In this document: positions 42,902 to 51,421 of the stretch, piece after piece
Layout: each line of letters starts with the position of its first letter
Numbering within the stretch: the first letter of the stretch is position 1
Source of the DNA: Noviherbaspirillum_A sp047237965
GTDB taxonomy: Bacteria; Pseudomonadota; Gammaproteobacteria; Burkholderiales; Burkholderiaceae_D
Direction of reading: 5' to 3'
DNA length: 64,000 nucleotides
Assembly: GCF_047237965.1 (NCBI RefSeq)
Contig: NZ_JBDFLX010000002.1
Location: forward strand, 496,001-560,000
The notes under the pieces: generated by a model
Told to the model about the DNA's origin: nothing
The model's database searches: none
The model's input: only the letters and a program-made list of their open reading frames with translations
Made by a program: the position numbers and the translations under genes

Positions 42902-43903
42902 CGCGTTCTGTCCCGGCTCCGCCCGCTGCGTCGCAGCCTCCTCCAGCATCGCCGCGTTCACCACATGCACCGGCGCGCCCGCCACATAAGCCAGAATCTG
43001 CTCGAACACCTTCTCGAACCCGAACTCATAGGCATCGCGTTCTACGTAGCCAAGGTGCGGCGTGCATACCGCGTTCGGCAGCGCAAGAAGGGGATGGTTC
43101 GCTGCCACCGGCTCATGCTCGTACACGTCCACCGCGGCGCGGCCCGGCCGACCTGCCCGTAGCGCCGCTTCCAGCGCACCGTCGGCGATCAGTCCGGCGC
43201 GGCTGGTGTTGACGATCAGCGCGTCGGGCTTCATCAGGGCCAGGTGCTCCGCGGTGACGATGCAGCGGGTGGCGTCGGTCAGGCGGATATGCAGGCTCAG
43301 CACGTCGGCCTGTTCGAACAGCTCGCGCTGGCTGGCAGCGGTGAGATGGCCGTCGGCGCGCGCCTTGTCCAGCGTGGTATCGCGGCCCCAGACCATCACC
43401 CGCATGCCGAACGCCCTGCCATAGCCGGCCACCAGCGCGCCGATGCGGCCGTAGCCGAAGATGCCCAGGGTGCGGCCGTGCAGCACGTCGCCCATGGTCG
43501 ACTGCCAGTGCCCGGCCTTGAGCCGCGCCACTTCCTGCGGTATGTGGCGCAGCGCGCCGAGGATCAGGCCCCAGGTGAATTCCGCCGTCGCATACGAGGG
43601 CCGGCCATACTGCCCGGCCGACACCAGCACGCCATGCCGGCTGCAGGCGGCCAGGTCGATATGGGGCGTCACGCCGTGCTGGCTGATCAGCTTGAGAAGC
43701 GGCAGCCGCTCCAGCAGCGCCGCGCCGATGCTGGAGCGCTCGCGGATCAGCACCAGCACCTCGGTATCGGCCAGGCGGGCGGCCAGCAGGTCGATGTCTT
43801 CCACATGGTCGTTCCAGACCGTGACGTCGTGGTCCTTCAGCAGCTCGAAGCAGGCCAGCGAGCGCACGGCATTCTGGTAGTCGTCGAGGATGGTGATCTT
43901 CAT
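42899..43903 (-). CDS. D-2-hydroxyacid dehydrogenase family protein (phosphoglycerate dehydrogenase-like)
   Basis: The 334-aa protein has the NAD-binding signature TLGIFGYGRIGALVAGYG, and the catalytic Arg (NTSRAGLI), Glu (DVYEHEPV) and His (CTPHLGYVER) of the family. The start MKITILDDYQNAVRSL is typical of a subgroup often found in organic-acid catabolic operons. Its start overlaps the stop of the upstream hydrolase gene by four bases, so they are co-translated. It is the last gene of the minus-strand cluster. Its substrate is unknown. Confidence 0.9.
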   Translation of the reverse strand: MKITILDDYQNAVRSLACFELLKDHDVTVWNDHVEDIDLLAARLADTEVLVLIRERSSIGAALLERLPLLKLISQHGVTPHIDLAACSRHGVLVSAGQYGRPSYATAEFTWGLILGALRHIPQEVARLKAGHWQSTMGDVLHGRTLGIFGYGRIGALVAGYGRAFGMRVMVWGRDTTLDKARADGHLTAASQRELFEQADVLSLHIRLTDATRCIVTAEHLALMKPDALIVNTSRAGLIADGALEAALRAGRPGRAAVDVYEHEPVAANHPLLALPNAVCTPHLGYVERDAYEFGFEKVFEQILAYVAGAPVHVVNAAMLEEAATQRAEPGQNA

Positions 43904-44754
43904 GACTGTGCCCGGCTGAAGAAGCGCAGCGCCAGCGCATTGAATTGTGCCGCCTGTTCGTACTGCAGCCAGTGGCCGGCATCGGGAATCACGCTGACCG
44001 ATGCCGGCCCGAGGTGCTGTGCCAGCCAGTCGCGGCGTTCAGTGAGTTCATGCCGCTGGTGCGGGTCGTCCAGCCCCAGCACCACATGCACCGGCACCTG
44101 CAGCGACTGCAGCATCGGCCGCAGATGCACCGAGCGCGACAGCTGGCGCGACACGAAGCGGTTCTGCCGCACGCATTGTTCCAGCAGGTCGAGCGCCTCG
44201 GGGGTGGCCAGCGCGGGATTCTTCACCATCAGCTCGTTGAGCGTGATCGCAAGACCCGCGCGCAGGCCCTGGTTGCGTGCCGCCTCGGCCGCACGGGCCT
44301 GCAGTGCCTTGACCTCCTCCGACACCTGGCCCAGGCCGGGCGGATTGACCAGCAGCAGCGCCGCCACCGACTCGGGAAACAGCAGCGCGACCCGCACCGC
44401 CACCGCGGTGCCGAAGGAAAAGGCGGCAATGCCCGGCGGCGTGTCGCGCAGCGGCGGCGCGAGCGTGGCGCGCAGGCCGGCGATGGCTTCGCCGACCGGG
44501 CGCGCCAGGCCGTCGATGTCGCTTTCCGGCGCGGCGTCGCATGACAGGCCGAAGCCCGGCAGGTCGATCGCAAACACGGTATGGTGCTGCGCCAGCGCGG
44601 CGATGTTGTCGCGCCAGTGCAGCCAGCTGCCAAAGCCGCCATGGATCAGCACCAGCGGCGCGCCGTTGCCGGCGCTGACGTAGTGCAGCTTGCCGAGGCT
44701 GGTGTCGACCATGCCTGTGTGCAGGCCTTCGTTCAATGCAATCGATGTTGCCAT
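43900..44754 (-). CDS. Alpha/beta hydrolase
   Basis: The 284-aa protein has the oxyanion segment LIHGGFGSWLHWRDNI, the nucleophile elbow AFSFGTAVA (Ser, with Ala in place of the first Gly of GxSxG), Asp in LGLDDPHQRHE and His in DAGHWLQYE. It resembles ring-cleavage (meta-cleavage product) and ester hydrolases. Its 4-bp overlap with the dehydrogenase gene and its place after MmgE/PrpD suggest that it hydrolyses an intermediate of the same pathway. Confidence 0.88.
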   Translation of the reverse strand: MATSIALNEGLHTGMVDTSLGKLHYVSAGNGAPLVLIHGGFGSWLHWRDNIAALAQHHTVFAIDLPGFGLSCDAAPESDIDGLARPVGEAIAGLRATLAPPLRDTPPGIAAFSFGTAVAVRVALLFPESVAALLLVNPPGLGQVSEEVKALQARAAEAARNQGLRAGLAITLNELMVKNPALATPEALDLLEQCVRQNRFVSRQLSRSVHLRPMLQSLQVPVHVVLGLDDPHQRHELTERRDWLAQHLGPASVSVIPDAGHWLQYEQAAQFNALALRFFSRAQS

Positions 44755-44793
44755 ATGGGTTTTTCCTGTGGTCTGCCGGTCCGTCGCATCGGC

Positions 44794-46125
44794 TCAGAGC
44801 GTTTCCAGGCCCGGCAGTTCATCCAGGCGGAGGAGTTTTTCCAGCAGCGCGCCGGCCGCCTCGCTGCCCAGCACGGGGTCGGCGAGTTCGCGGTATTTCT
44901 GCTCCAGTTCCCGGTCCGACAGCGGCGCTTCCGGATCGCCCTTGCGGAAGGGCTGCAGGAAGGACAGCACCCGGCCGTCGCGCAGCCGGATCTCGACGCG
45001 GGCGGCGCGCTGTCCGGGAAAGGCGGCGTCCAGTTCCGGATCGACCGTCAATGTGATCTTCTTCATCAGCGCGCGGGTCGCCGCATCGTTCATGCGCGCC
45101 GGCGCGAACGCGGCCAGGCGCACGCTGCCATGCGTCAGCGCGCTGGCCACCGTGTACTTGACCGAGAAGCGTGCCTCGGCCGGCGTGGCCGGATTCTCGT
45201 AGCCGGCCACGTCCAGCGCGGCGCGGTAGGTGTTGATGCTGACCTGCTCGATGTCGTCGGCGCGCAGGCCGTGCTGCGCCTGCAGCGCCAGCGCGCCGTC
45301 GATCGGCGCGAAGGTATGGCCGCAGCAGGCGTGGTTCTTGAACGTGATGCGGGTGATATGGAAGTCGCGGCCCAGGGTCGCCACTGCTTTTCCCCAGTCG
45401 GGGCCGTCGCTCATTGCGCGGCCCAGGCCGGCTTCGCCTTCGAAGATGTCGAGCGAGCCGGTCACGCCTTCGGCCGCCGCCAGCGCCGCCATGACGCCGG
45501 CTTCGGCGGCGCGGCCGGCATGCAGCGGCTTGGACATCGAATCCATGCGGAAGGCCTGCTGCAGCCCGGCGGCGAAGGTGGCCACGGTGGCCAGCGCATG
45601 CGCGAAGCGGGCCTGGTCCAGCCTGAGGATCTCGGCCGCCGCCGCCGCCGCGCCGAAGCAGCCTATGGTGCCGGTGTTATGCCAGTGCCGGTAATGCGCC
45701 CGGCCCATCGCGGCGCCGATGCGGGTCGAGATTTCGTAGCCCACCACCACGGCGCGCAGGAATGCCTCGCCCGACACCTTGCGCGACTGGCCCAGCGCCA
45801 GCGCCGCCGCGATGGTGGGCGCGCCCGGATGGTAGATCGCTTCGCGGAAGATGTCGTCCACCTCCACGATATGCGACGCGGTGCCGTTGACCAGCGCCGC
45901 CAGCCGTACCGTGGCCGGCTGGCCCAGCATCAGGCGGGCGCTGCCATGCCCGAGTTCTTCCGACAGGGCCCGTTCCAGCGACGTGGCCGGCGGCAGCACC
46001 GCGCCCGGCAGCGCCGCCGCGTGCCAGTCGATCACGGCGCGCCTGGCATGATGGACGACGTCCGGGCTCATGGCCGCGGCGCGGTAGTCAACGGCAAACT
46101 GCGCAAACTGTTCCACAACGTACAT
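44794..46125 (-). CDS. MmgE/PrpD-family dehydratase-like protein
   Basis: The 443-aa protein spans the whole MmgE/PrpD fold, which includes 2-methylcitrate dehydratase and cis-aconitate decarboxylase. Recognisable segments are NGTASHIVEVDDIFREAIYH, the usual active-site neighbourhood, and the conserved KNHACCGHTFAPIDG. AAAGGAG precedes the ATG at 46125. The subgroup beside Bug proteins and acyl-CoA enzymes handles unknown dicarboxylates. It lies 17 bp after the Bug-protein gene. Confidence 0.9.
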   Translation of the reverse strand: MYVVEQFAQFAVDYRAAAMSPDVVHHARRAVIDWHAAALPGAVLPPATSLERALSEELGHGSARLMLGQPATVRLAALVNGTASHIVEVDDIFREAIYHPGAPTIAAALALGQSRKVSGEAFLRAVVVGYEISTRIGAAMGRAHYRHWHNTGTIGCFGAAAAAAEILRLDQARFAHALATVATFAAGLQQAFRMDSMSKPLHAGRAAEAGVMAALAAAEGVTGSLDIFEGEAGLGRAMSDGPDWGKAVATLGRDFHITRITFKNHACCGHTFAPIDGALALQAQHGLRADDIEQVSINTYRAALDVAGYENPATPAEARFSVKYTVASALTHGSVRLAAFAPARMNDAATRALMKKITLTVDPELDAAFPGQRAARVEIRLRDGRVLSFLQPFRKGDPEAPLSDRELEQKYRELADPVLGSEAAGALLEKLLRLDELPGLETL

Positions 46126-46142
46126 GCGATGCTCCTTTGTTC

Positions 46143-47138
46143 TTACTCTGCGGTGGCGCCGGAAATCTTCACCACGCGGGCCCACTTCACCGTTTCATCC
46201 TTCATGTACTTGCCGAATTCCTGCGGCGTCGAGCCGACCGGCTCGGCGCCCTGCTCGATGAACTTGGCATGGATCTCCGGCATGGCCAGCACGCGGGCAA
46301 TGTCGGATGAAATCTTGTCCGTCACTGCCTTGGGCATGTTGGCCGGGCCCACCAGGCCGAACCAGGAGCTCGCATCGAAATTAGGGTAGCCCGATTCGGC
46401 GACGGTCGGAATGTCGGGCAGGCCGGTCGAGCGCTTCTTGCTCGACAGCGCCAGCGCCTTGAGCCGGCCGTTGCGCACATGCTGCACCGCCGACGGGATC
46501 GTGGCGAACATGAAGTGCACCGCATCGCCGCCCAGCAGGTCATTCAGCGCGACCGCGCCCTTGTACGGCACATGGGTCGCTTCCACGTTGGCCTGCGACT
46601 TCAGCAGTTCCATGGCCAGGTGGGATGCAGTGCCGCTGCCGGTGGAGGCATAGAAGTACTTGCCGGGATTGGCCTTGAGCAGCGCCATGAATTCCTTGAA
46701 GTTATTGACCTGCATGGTCTTCGGATTGACTACCAGCATGTTGGGCACGTCGGCTACCAGCGAAATCGGCGTGAAGTCCTTCAGATGGTCGAAGGGCATG
46801 CGCTTGTACAGGCTGGTGTTGACCGACAGCGGTCCGGTCGAACCCATGAACAGGGTATAGCCGTCGGGCGCGGCCTTGGCCACCGCGGCGCCGGCGATGT
46901 TGCCGCCCGCACCGGGACGGTTTTCAACGATCACCGACTGGTTCCACATCTTCGACAGTTCGATGCCCAGCATGCGGGCGATGATGTCGGTGGTGCCGCC
47001 GGCGGAGAAGCCGACGACCATGGTCACCGGCTTGGTAGGCCAGGCCTGGTCCTGGGCCGGCGCGTTCTGCGCAAACAGCGCGAGGGCGGCGCCGAGCGCC
47101 GGCAGGGCGAACTTGCGCAGGGTGGCATTGAATTTCAT
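46143..47138 (-). CDS. Bug/TctC-family periplasmic binding protein
   Basis: The 331-aa protein has a Sec signal (RKFALPALGAALALFAQNAPA) and the Bug signature WPTKPVTMVVGFSAGGTTDI, with VENRPGAGGNIAG following. Bug proteins bind carboxylates in the periplasm, mostly for tripartite tricarboxylate carriers. No TctAB genes are adjacent here; it may share those at 54.2-56.2 kb. It lies between the acyl-CoA dehydrogenase and MmgE/PrpD genes, which suggests that it captures the substrate of the cluster. Confidence 0.92.
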   Translation of the reverse strand: MKFNATLRKFALPALGAALALFAQNAPAQDQAWPTKPVTMVVGFSAGGTTDIIARMLGIELSKMWNQSVIVENRPGAGGNIAGAAVAKAAPDGYTLFMGSTGPLSVNTSLYKRMPFDHLKDFTPISLVADVPNMLVVNPKTMQVNNFKEFMALLKANPGKYFYASTGSGTASHLAMELLKSQANVEATHVPYKGAVALNDLLGGDAVHFMFATIPSAVQHVRNGRLKALALSSKKRSTGLPDIPTVAESGYPNFDASSWFGLVGPANMPKAVTDKISSDIARVLAMPEIHAKFIEQGAEPVGSTPQEFGKYMKDETVKWARVVKISGATAE

Positions 47139-47182
47139 GAAGGTCTCCTTGATCGTTTTATTTATGAATGGATGAAAGGCGT

Positions 47183-48340
47183 TCAGGCTGCTTTGGCGGC
47201 GCGCTGCGGGAAGGACCGGCCGAACACGCCTTCGGCAATCCGGTTCTTCAGCATCTCGATCGAGCCGCCGGCGATCATCCAGCCGCGGGTGCGGCGCACG
47301 CAGTACTCGATCAGCATTTCCTGGCTGTAGCCCATCGCGCCCATGACCTGCAGCGCTTCATTGGCCACGTCCCAGCCGGCCTGGTTGCAGGCGAGCTTGG
47401 CCATCGCGGTGCTCTGCGCCGACGGCAGGCCATGCTCGCCTTCCAGCGCGGCCCGGTACAGCAGCAGCTGCGCGGCTTCCAGCTTCATCGTCATTTCCGC
47501 GAACTTCCACTGGATGCCCTGGAACTCGCACAGCGCGCGGCCGAACTGCTTGCGGGTGGCCGCATGTTCGCGCGCCGCATTGAAGGCATAGCGGCCCAGC
47601 GCCAGCGAGCGCGAGGAATTGCCCAGCCGCTCGACATTGAAGCCCGAGATCTGCTTCTTGAAGCCGCCCATGCCGAGCAGCACGTTGGCCCGCGGTATGC
47701 GGCAGTTCTCGAAATAGAGCTGGCTCCACTGCTCGCCGCTCATGAAGGACGAAGGCTCGCCCACCGTGAAGCCGGGCGTGCCGCGTTCCACCAGCACCGA
47801 GCCGATGCCATCGACGCCGGGGCCGAAGCGCACATAGATCAGGAACAGGTCGGCTTCCGGGCTGTGGGTGGAAAACACCTTGCTGCCATTGATCAGGTAG
47901 CCGTCGCCGTCTTCGGTGGCGCTGGTCTTGAGCTCGGTCACGGCCGAGCCGGCGTCGGGTTCGCTCATGCCCAGCGCAATGAGCTTTTTCCCTGCCAGCA
48001 GATCGGGCAGGAAGCGCTGCTTCTGATCGGCGCTGGCATATTCGACGAAGGTGCGGATCGGGCCGAAGTTGCCGGCCTGGACGATGTCGGCGCTCTTCGG
48101 GCAGGCCAGCGCCACTTCCTGGATTGCCAGCACCGCGTGCATCAGGGTGCCGCCCTGGCCACCGTCGGCTTCATCGAAGGCGATGCCCAGCAAGCCCTGC
48201 TCGGCCAGCATGGCGGCCACATCCCAGGGGTAGTGGGTGGCATGGGCGCGTGCCAGCGCGCCTGGCGCCAGCTTGTCCTGCGCAAAGCGGCGTACGGAGT
48301 CGGCAAAGGCGCGGTGCTCTTCACTCAGTTCGAAATTCAT
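47183..48340 (-). CDS. Acyl-CoA dehydrogenase
   Basis: The 385-aa flavoenzyme shows the usual order: helical N-terminal domain, beta-domain with ALGMSEPDAGSAVTELKTSA (FAD and substrate), and C-terminal helices with the arginine stretch RKQFGRALCEFQGIQWKFAEM. Near the end, IAGGSIEMLKNRIAEG has Gly where short-chain enzymes have the catalytic Glu; related enzymes carry the base elsewhere. The ATG at 48340 matches the family start MNFELSEEHRAF. It heads the minus-strand cluster and probably introduces a double bond into the CoA thioester made by the divergent ligase. Confidence 0.9.
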   Translation of the reverse strand: MNFELSEEHRAFADSVRRFAQDKLAPGALARAHATHYPWDVAAMLAEQGLLGIAFDEADGGQGGTLMHAVLAIQEVALACPKSADIVQAGNFGPIRTFVEYASADQKQRFLPDLLAGKKLIALGMSEPDAGSAVTELKTSATEDGDGYLINGSKVFSTHSPEADLFLIYVRFGPGVDGIGSVLVERGTPGFTVGEPSSFMSGEQWSQLYFENCRIPRANVLLGMGGFKKQISGFNVERLGNSSRSLALGRYAFNAAREHAATRKQFGRALCEFQGIQWKFAEMTMKLEAAQLLLYRAALEGEHGLPSAQSTAMAKLACNQAGWDVANEALQVMGAMGYSQEMLIEYCVRRTRGWMIAGGSIEMLKNRIAEGVFGRSFPQRAAKAA

Positions 48341-48668
48341 TGGGTCCTCGTTGATGATCTGCGATGGTTCATGCTGCTGGGGCGCTGGAGTCCTGGCCGC
48401 CGCGGCGAGGCCGGTGCCAGCGCTCCGAATGCGCTGCAGTGTGCGCCGGGACCGGTGCTTTGACAATTTCCGGTTATGCAAGCCGGCATGAGAAAAACTC
48501 ATAGCAGGATGGTCCTGGCTTTACAAAAAGGCATAGCTACATACCAAATCGGAAATGGCCGCCCGATAGCGCCGGTGCAATAATCGCAGCGGCCAGGCAA
48601 CCGGCCCTGCCCCGTACATCGGTCCGAAGCCCACTCCGCTCATTGTTGATTCGAAGGACAAGCACAGC
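48341..48668. other. Divergent promoter region of the catabolic cluster
   Basis: About 330 bp between the acyl-CoA dehydrogenase gene (minus) and the acyl-CoA ligase gene (plus). No gene is visible. The stretch 48490-48590 is less GC-rich and would suit the promoters. No clear operator was found and no regulator gene is adjacent. Confidence 0.5.
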
Positions 48669-50741
48669 ATGCCCGCCACACCCGACACCAGCCTTGGACA
48701 GGCCCTCTTCTCTCCGCGCAGTATCGCCATCATTGGCGCATCCGACGACCCGGCCAAGACCTCCGGCCGGCCGGTGCTGTTCCTGCGCCGCGCCGGCTTC
48801 CAGGGCGCGATCTATCCGGTCAATCCGCGCCGCGACACGGTGCTCGGCGAACGCGCCTGGCCGTCCGTGGCGGCGCTGCCGGAAGTCCCCGACCATGCCT
48901 ATATCGTCACCCCGACCGAGCTGGTGCTGCCGGCGCTGGAAGAATGCGCGGCGGCCGGCATCAGGGTCGCCAGCATCCTGGCCAACGGCTTTTCCGAGGC
49001 CGGACCGGAAGGCCTGGCGCGCGAGGAGCAGCTGCGCGCCATCTGCGAGCGCACCGGCATCCGGGTGGTGGGTCCGAACAGCCTGGGCGTGGTGAACGTC
49101 CACCGGCGCTGCATGATCACCGCCAACGCCGCCTTCGCCGAACCGGAACTGCCGCCCGGCGGCATCTTCGTGGCCTCGCACAGCGGCAGCATGATCGGCG
49201 CACTGGTCTCGCGCGGCAAGGAGCGCGGCATCGGCTTTGCCGGTCTGGTCTCGGTGGGCAATGAAGCGGACCTCGGCATCGGCGAGATCTGCCTTGCCAC
49301 GCTGGACGACCCCGACATCACAGGTTATCTGCTGTTCCTGGAAACCATACGCAAGGGCGACCGGCTGCGCGAGTTCGCGCTGGCCGCCGCCGCGCGCGGC
49401 AAGCCGGTGGCGGCCTACAAGCTCGGCCGCTCGGCGGCCGCGGCGGAGCTGGCGGTGTCCCATACCGGCGCGCTGGCCGGCGAGGACGACGTGGCCGACA
49501 CCTTCCTGAAGGACTGCGGCATCGCCCGCGTCGAGACCCTGGAAGCCTTCATCGAATGCCTGCCGCTGATGGCGCGCATGCCGCTGGCGCAGCGCAAGTC
49601 GCAGCGGGTGGGCGTGATCACCACCACGGGCGGCGGCGCGGCGATGGTGGTGGACCAGCTCGGCATGCGCGGCGTGCAGGTGGAAACCCCGTCTCATGAC
49701 ACCTTCGCCCGGCTGGCCGCGGCCGGCGTGAAGGTGGGCCATGGCGCCATCGTCGACCTGACGCTGGCCGGCACCCGCTATGAAGTGATGAAGGCGGCGA
49801 TCGACGTGATGTCGGCCGCGCCGGAGTTCGACCTGATCGTGGCCGTGGCCGGCTCCTCGGCCCGCTATCATCCCGACCTGGCGGTGCGGCCCATCGTCGA
49901 CAGCAGGGACGGCCCCAAGCCGCTGGTGGCCTTCCTGGTGCCGGAAGCGCCGCAGGCGCTGGCCTTGCTGTCGGCCGCCGGCGTGCCCAACTTCCGCACG
50001 CCCGAAGCCTGCGCCGACGCCATTGCCGCCGCCTTCGCCCGCCGCGCGCCGCGAGCCCAGGCCGCGCCCGCGCAAGCGAGCGGCACGCCGCGCATGCTGG
50101 ATGAGCTGGAGGCCTATGGCCTCTTGCAGCGCATCGGCGTGGCACATGCGCCGGTGGTGGCGATCGATGCGGCCGACACCGCTCCCGCCCATGAATTGGC
50201 CTATCCGCTGGCGGCCAAGGTGCTGCATGCCGACATCGCCCACAAGACCGACGTCGGCGGCGTGGTGCTGGGCATACAGGACCACGCCGGCCTGCTGCAG
50301 GCGATGAAGACCATTTCCACCGACGTTGCGGCGCGCCGGCCCGGCACAACGGTCGAGCGCATCCTGGCGCAGAGCATAGTGCGCGGCGTCGGCGAGGTGT
50401 TGATAGGCTACCGGCTCGATGCCCAGGTCGGTCCGCTGGTGATGCTGGCCGCCGGCGGCGTGCTGACCGAGATCTATCGCGACCGCAGCATGCGGCTGGC
50501 GCCGGTGGACCTGGACACCGCGCGGGAAATGATCGGCGAGGTCAAGGCGCTGCAGGCCCTTGCCGGCTACCGCGGCAAGCCGGCCGGCGACCTCGACGCG
50601 CTGGCGCAGGCCATCGTCGCGCTGTCCGGGCTGGCGCTGCTGCCCGACCTGAAGGTGGCGGAAGCGGAAATCAATCCCCTGATCGTGCGCGCCGCCGGCG
50701 AGGGCGTGGTAGCGGTGGATGCGCTGGTGCGGCTGGCGTAA
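48669..50741 (+). CDS. NDP-forming acyl-CoA synthetase (acetate--CoA ligase family)
   Basis: The 690-aa protein is the fused alpha-beta type: a CoA-binding domain (SIAIIGASDDPAKTSGRPVL), a succinyl-CoA ligase-like domain with the phosphorylated-His segment SHTGALAGEDD, and a C-terminal ATP-grasp domain (starting near residue 475; AAKVLHADIAHKTDVGGV). It would activate a carboxylic acid to its CoA ester with release of ADP and phosphate. It is divergent from the acyl-CoA dehydrogenase cluster and probably supplies its thioester. AAGGACA precedes the ATG. Confidence 0.9.
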   Translation: MPATPDTSLGQALFSPRSIAIIGASDDPAKTSGRPVLFLRRAGFQGAIYPVNPRRDTVLGERAWPSVAALPEVPDHAYIVTPTELVLPALEECAAAGIRVASILANGFSEAGPEGLAREEQLRAICERTGIRVVGPNSLGVVNVHRRCMITANAAFAEPELPPGGIFVASHSGSMIGALVSRGKERGIGFAGLVSVGNEADLGIGEICLATLDDPDITGYLLFLETIRKGDRLREFALAAAARGKPVAAYKLGRSAAAAELAVSHTGALAGEDDVADTFLKDCGIARVETLEAFIECLPLMARMPLAQRKSQRVGVITTTGGGAAMVVDQLGMRGVQVETPSHDTFARLAAAGVKVGHGAIVDLTLAGTRYEVMKAAIDVMSAAPEFDLIVAVAGSSARYHPDLAVRPIVDSRDGPKPLVAFLVPEAPQALALLSAAGVPNFRTPEACADAIAAAFARRAPRAQAAPAQASGTPRMLDELEAYGLLQRIGVAHAPVVAIDAADTAPAHELAYPLAAKVLHADIAHKTDVGGVVLGIQDHAGLLQAMKTISTDVAARRPGTTVERILAQSIVRGVGEVLIGYRLDAQVGPLVMLAAGGVLTEIYRDRSMRLAPVDLDTAREMIGEVKALQALAGYRGKPAGDLDALAQAIVALSGLALLPDLKVAEAEINPLIVRAAGEGVVAVDALVRLA

Positions 50742-51421
50742 GCGGCTGCCGCATCCGGGCCGGCGTCCAAGGTCGGGGCGATGTGGCGGTGTTTGTCGGC
50801 ATGGCGCCTGCCGTAGTCGTCGGGCGCCACAAACCGCGAGGGTATTCCGCCGATCGTCGATCAGGGAAAGTGCGGCAAGCCATGGCCATTCCGGCCCGGC
50901 AATTGTCCGTGCTTTCCAGAGCCTTGTCGACCATGCCAGAGTGGGGATGCGCTCGACGGATCAGGCGCCGTCGTCTTGCATGCCAGGGTGAAAGACGCCA
51001 TTCCGAAACACCAGTTGCAGTCTTGGCTGAACCGGCTCCATGGCCAGGGCAAGGACGTCTTCCGGAGCGAGGCAATGCGCTTGCAGTGTCGTCATCATCG
51101 TCCGTTGGCCTGTCTCTTCGCGATATTCCATCCCACGTTCCGTGCTCCGCGCGCCTGACGCAGGAACGATGCCACTGGAGCAGTGCCGCGCACCTTTCCT
51201 GATCGGCCATCGACGTACATACCCTGCCCGCCTGCACCCGGGCATGTGCCCATGATCCCGCCCGGCAACCTGCCCGCACCCGGAAACAGCTCTCCCCGCC
51301 AGCAGCGGTCCATGCCGGCGAGCGCATCGTGACATTTTTTGGTCTGCTGTTACGAAGCCGCCCCATCCACCCGGCCGGGCCTGCGGTCCACCCCCGCCAC
51401 TCGATCAGGAGTCCAGCAGCC
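50742..51421. other. Gene-free stretch before the ankyrin-LRR gene
   Basis: About 680 bp with no gene that I can support; small frames on both strands look accidental. Base composition drops toward average. A short T-run at 51,331-51,338 lies near the downstream gene. No hairpin or insertion trace was recognised. It could hold a long promoter region or decayed DNA. Confidence 0.5.

Noticed and set aside
50961..51158. Short minus-strand frame (about 44 residues from an internal ATG) before the ankyrin-LRR gene
   Set aside because: No good ribosome-binding site and no recognisable family; a possible chaperone gene could not be supported.
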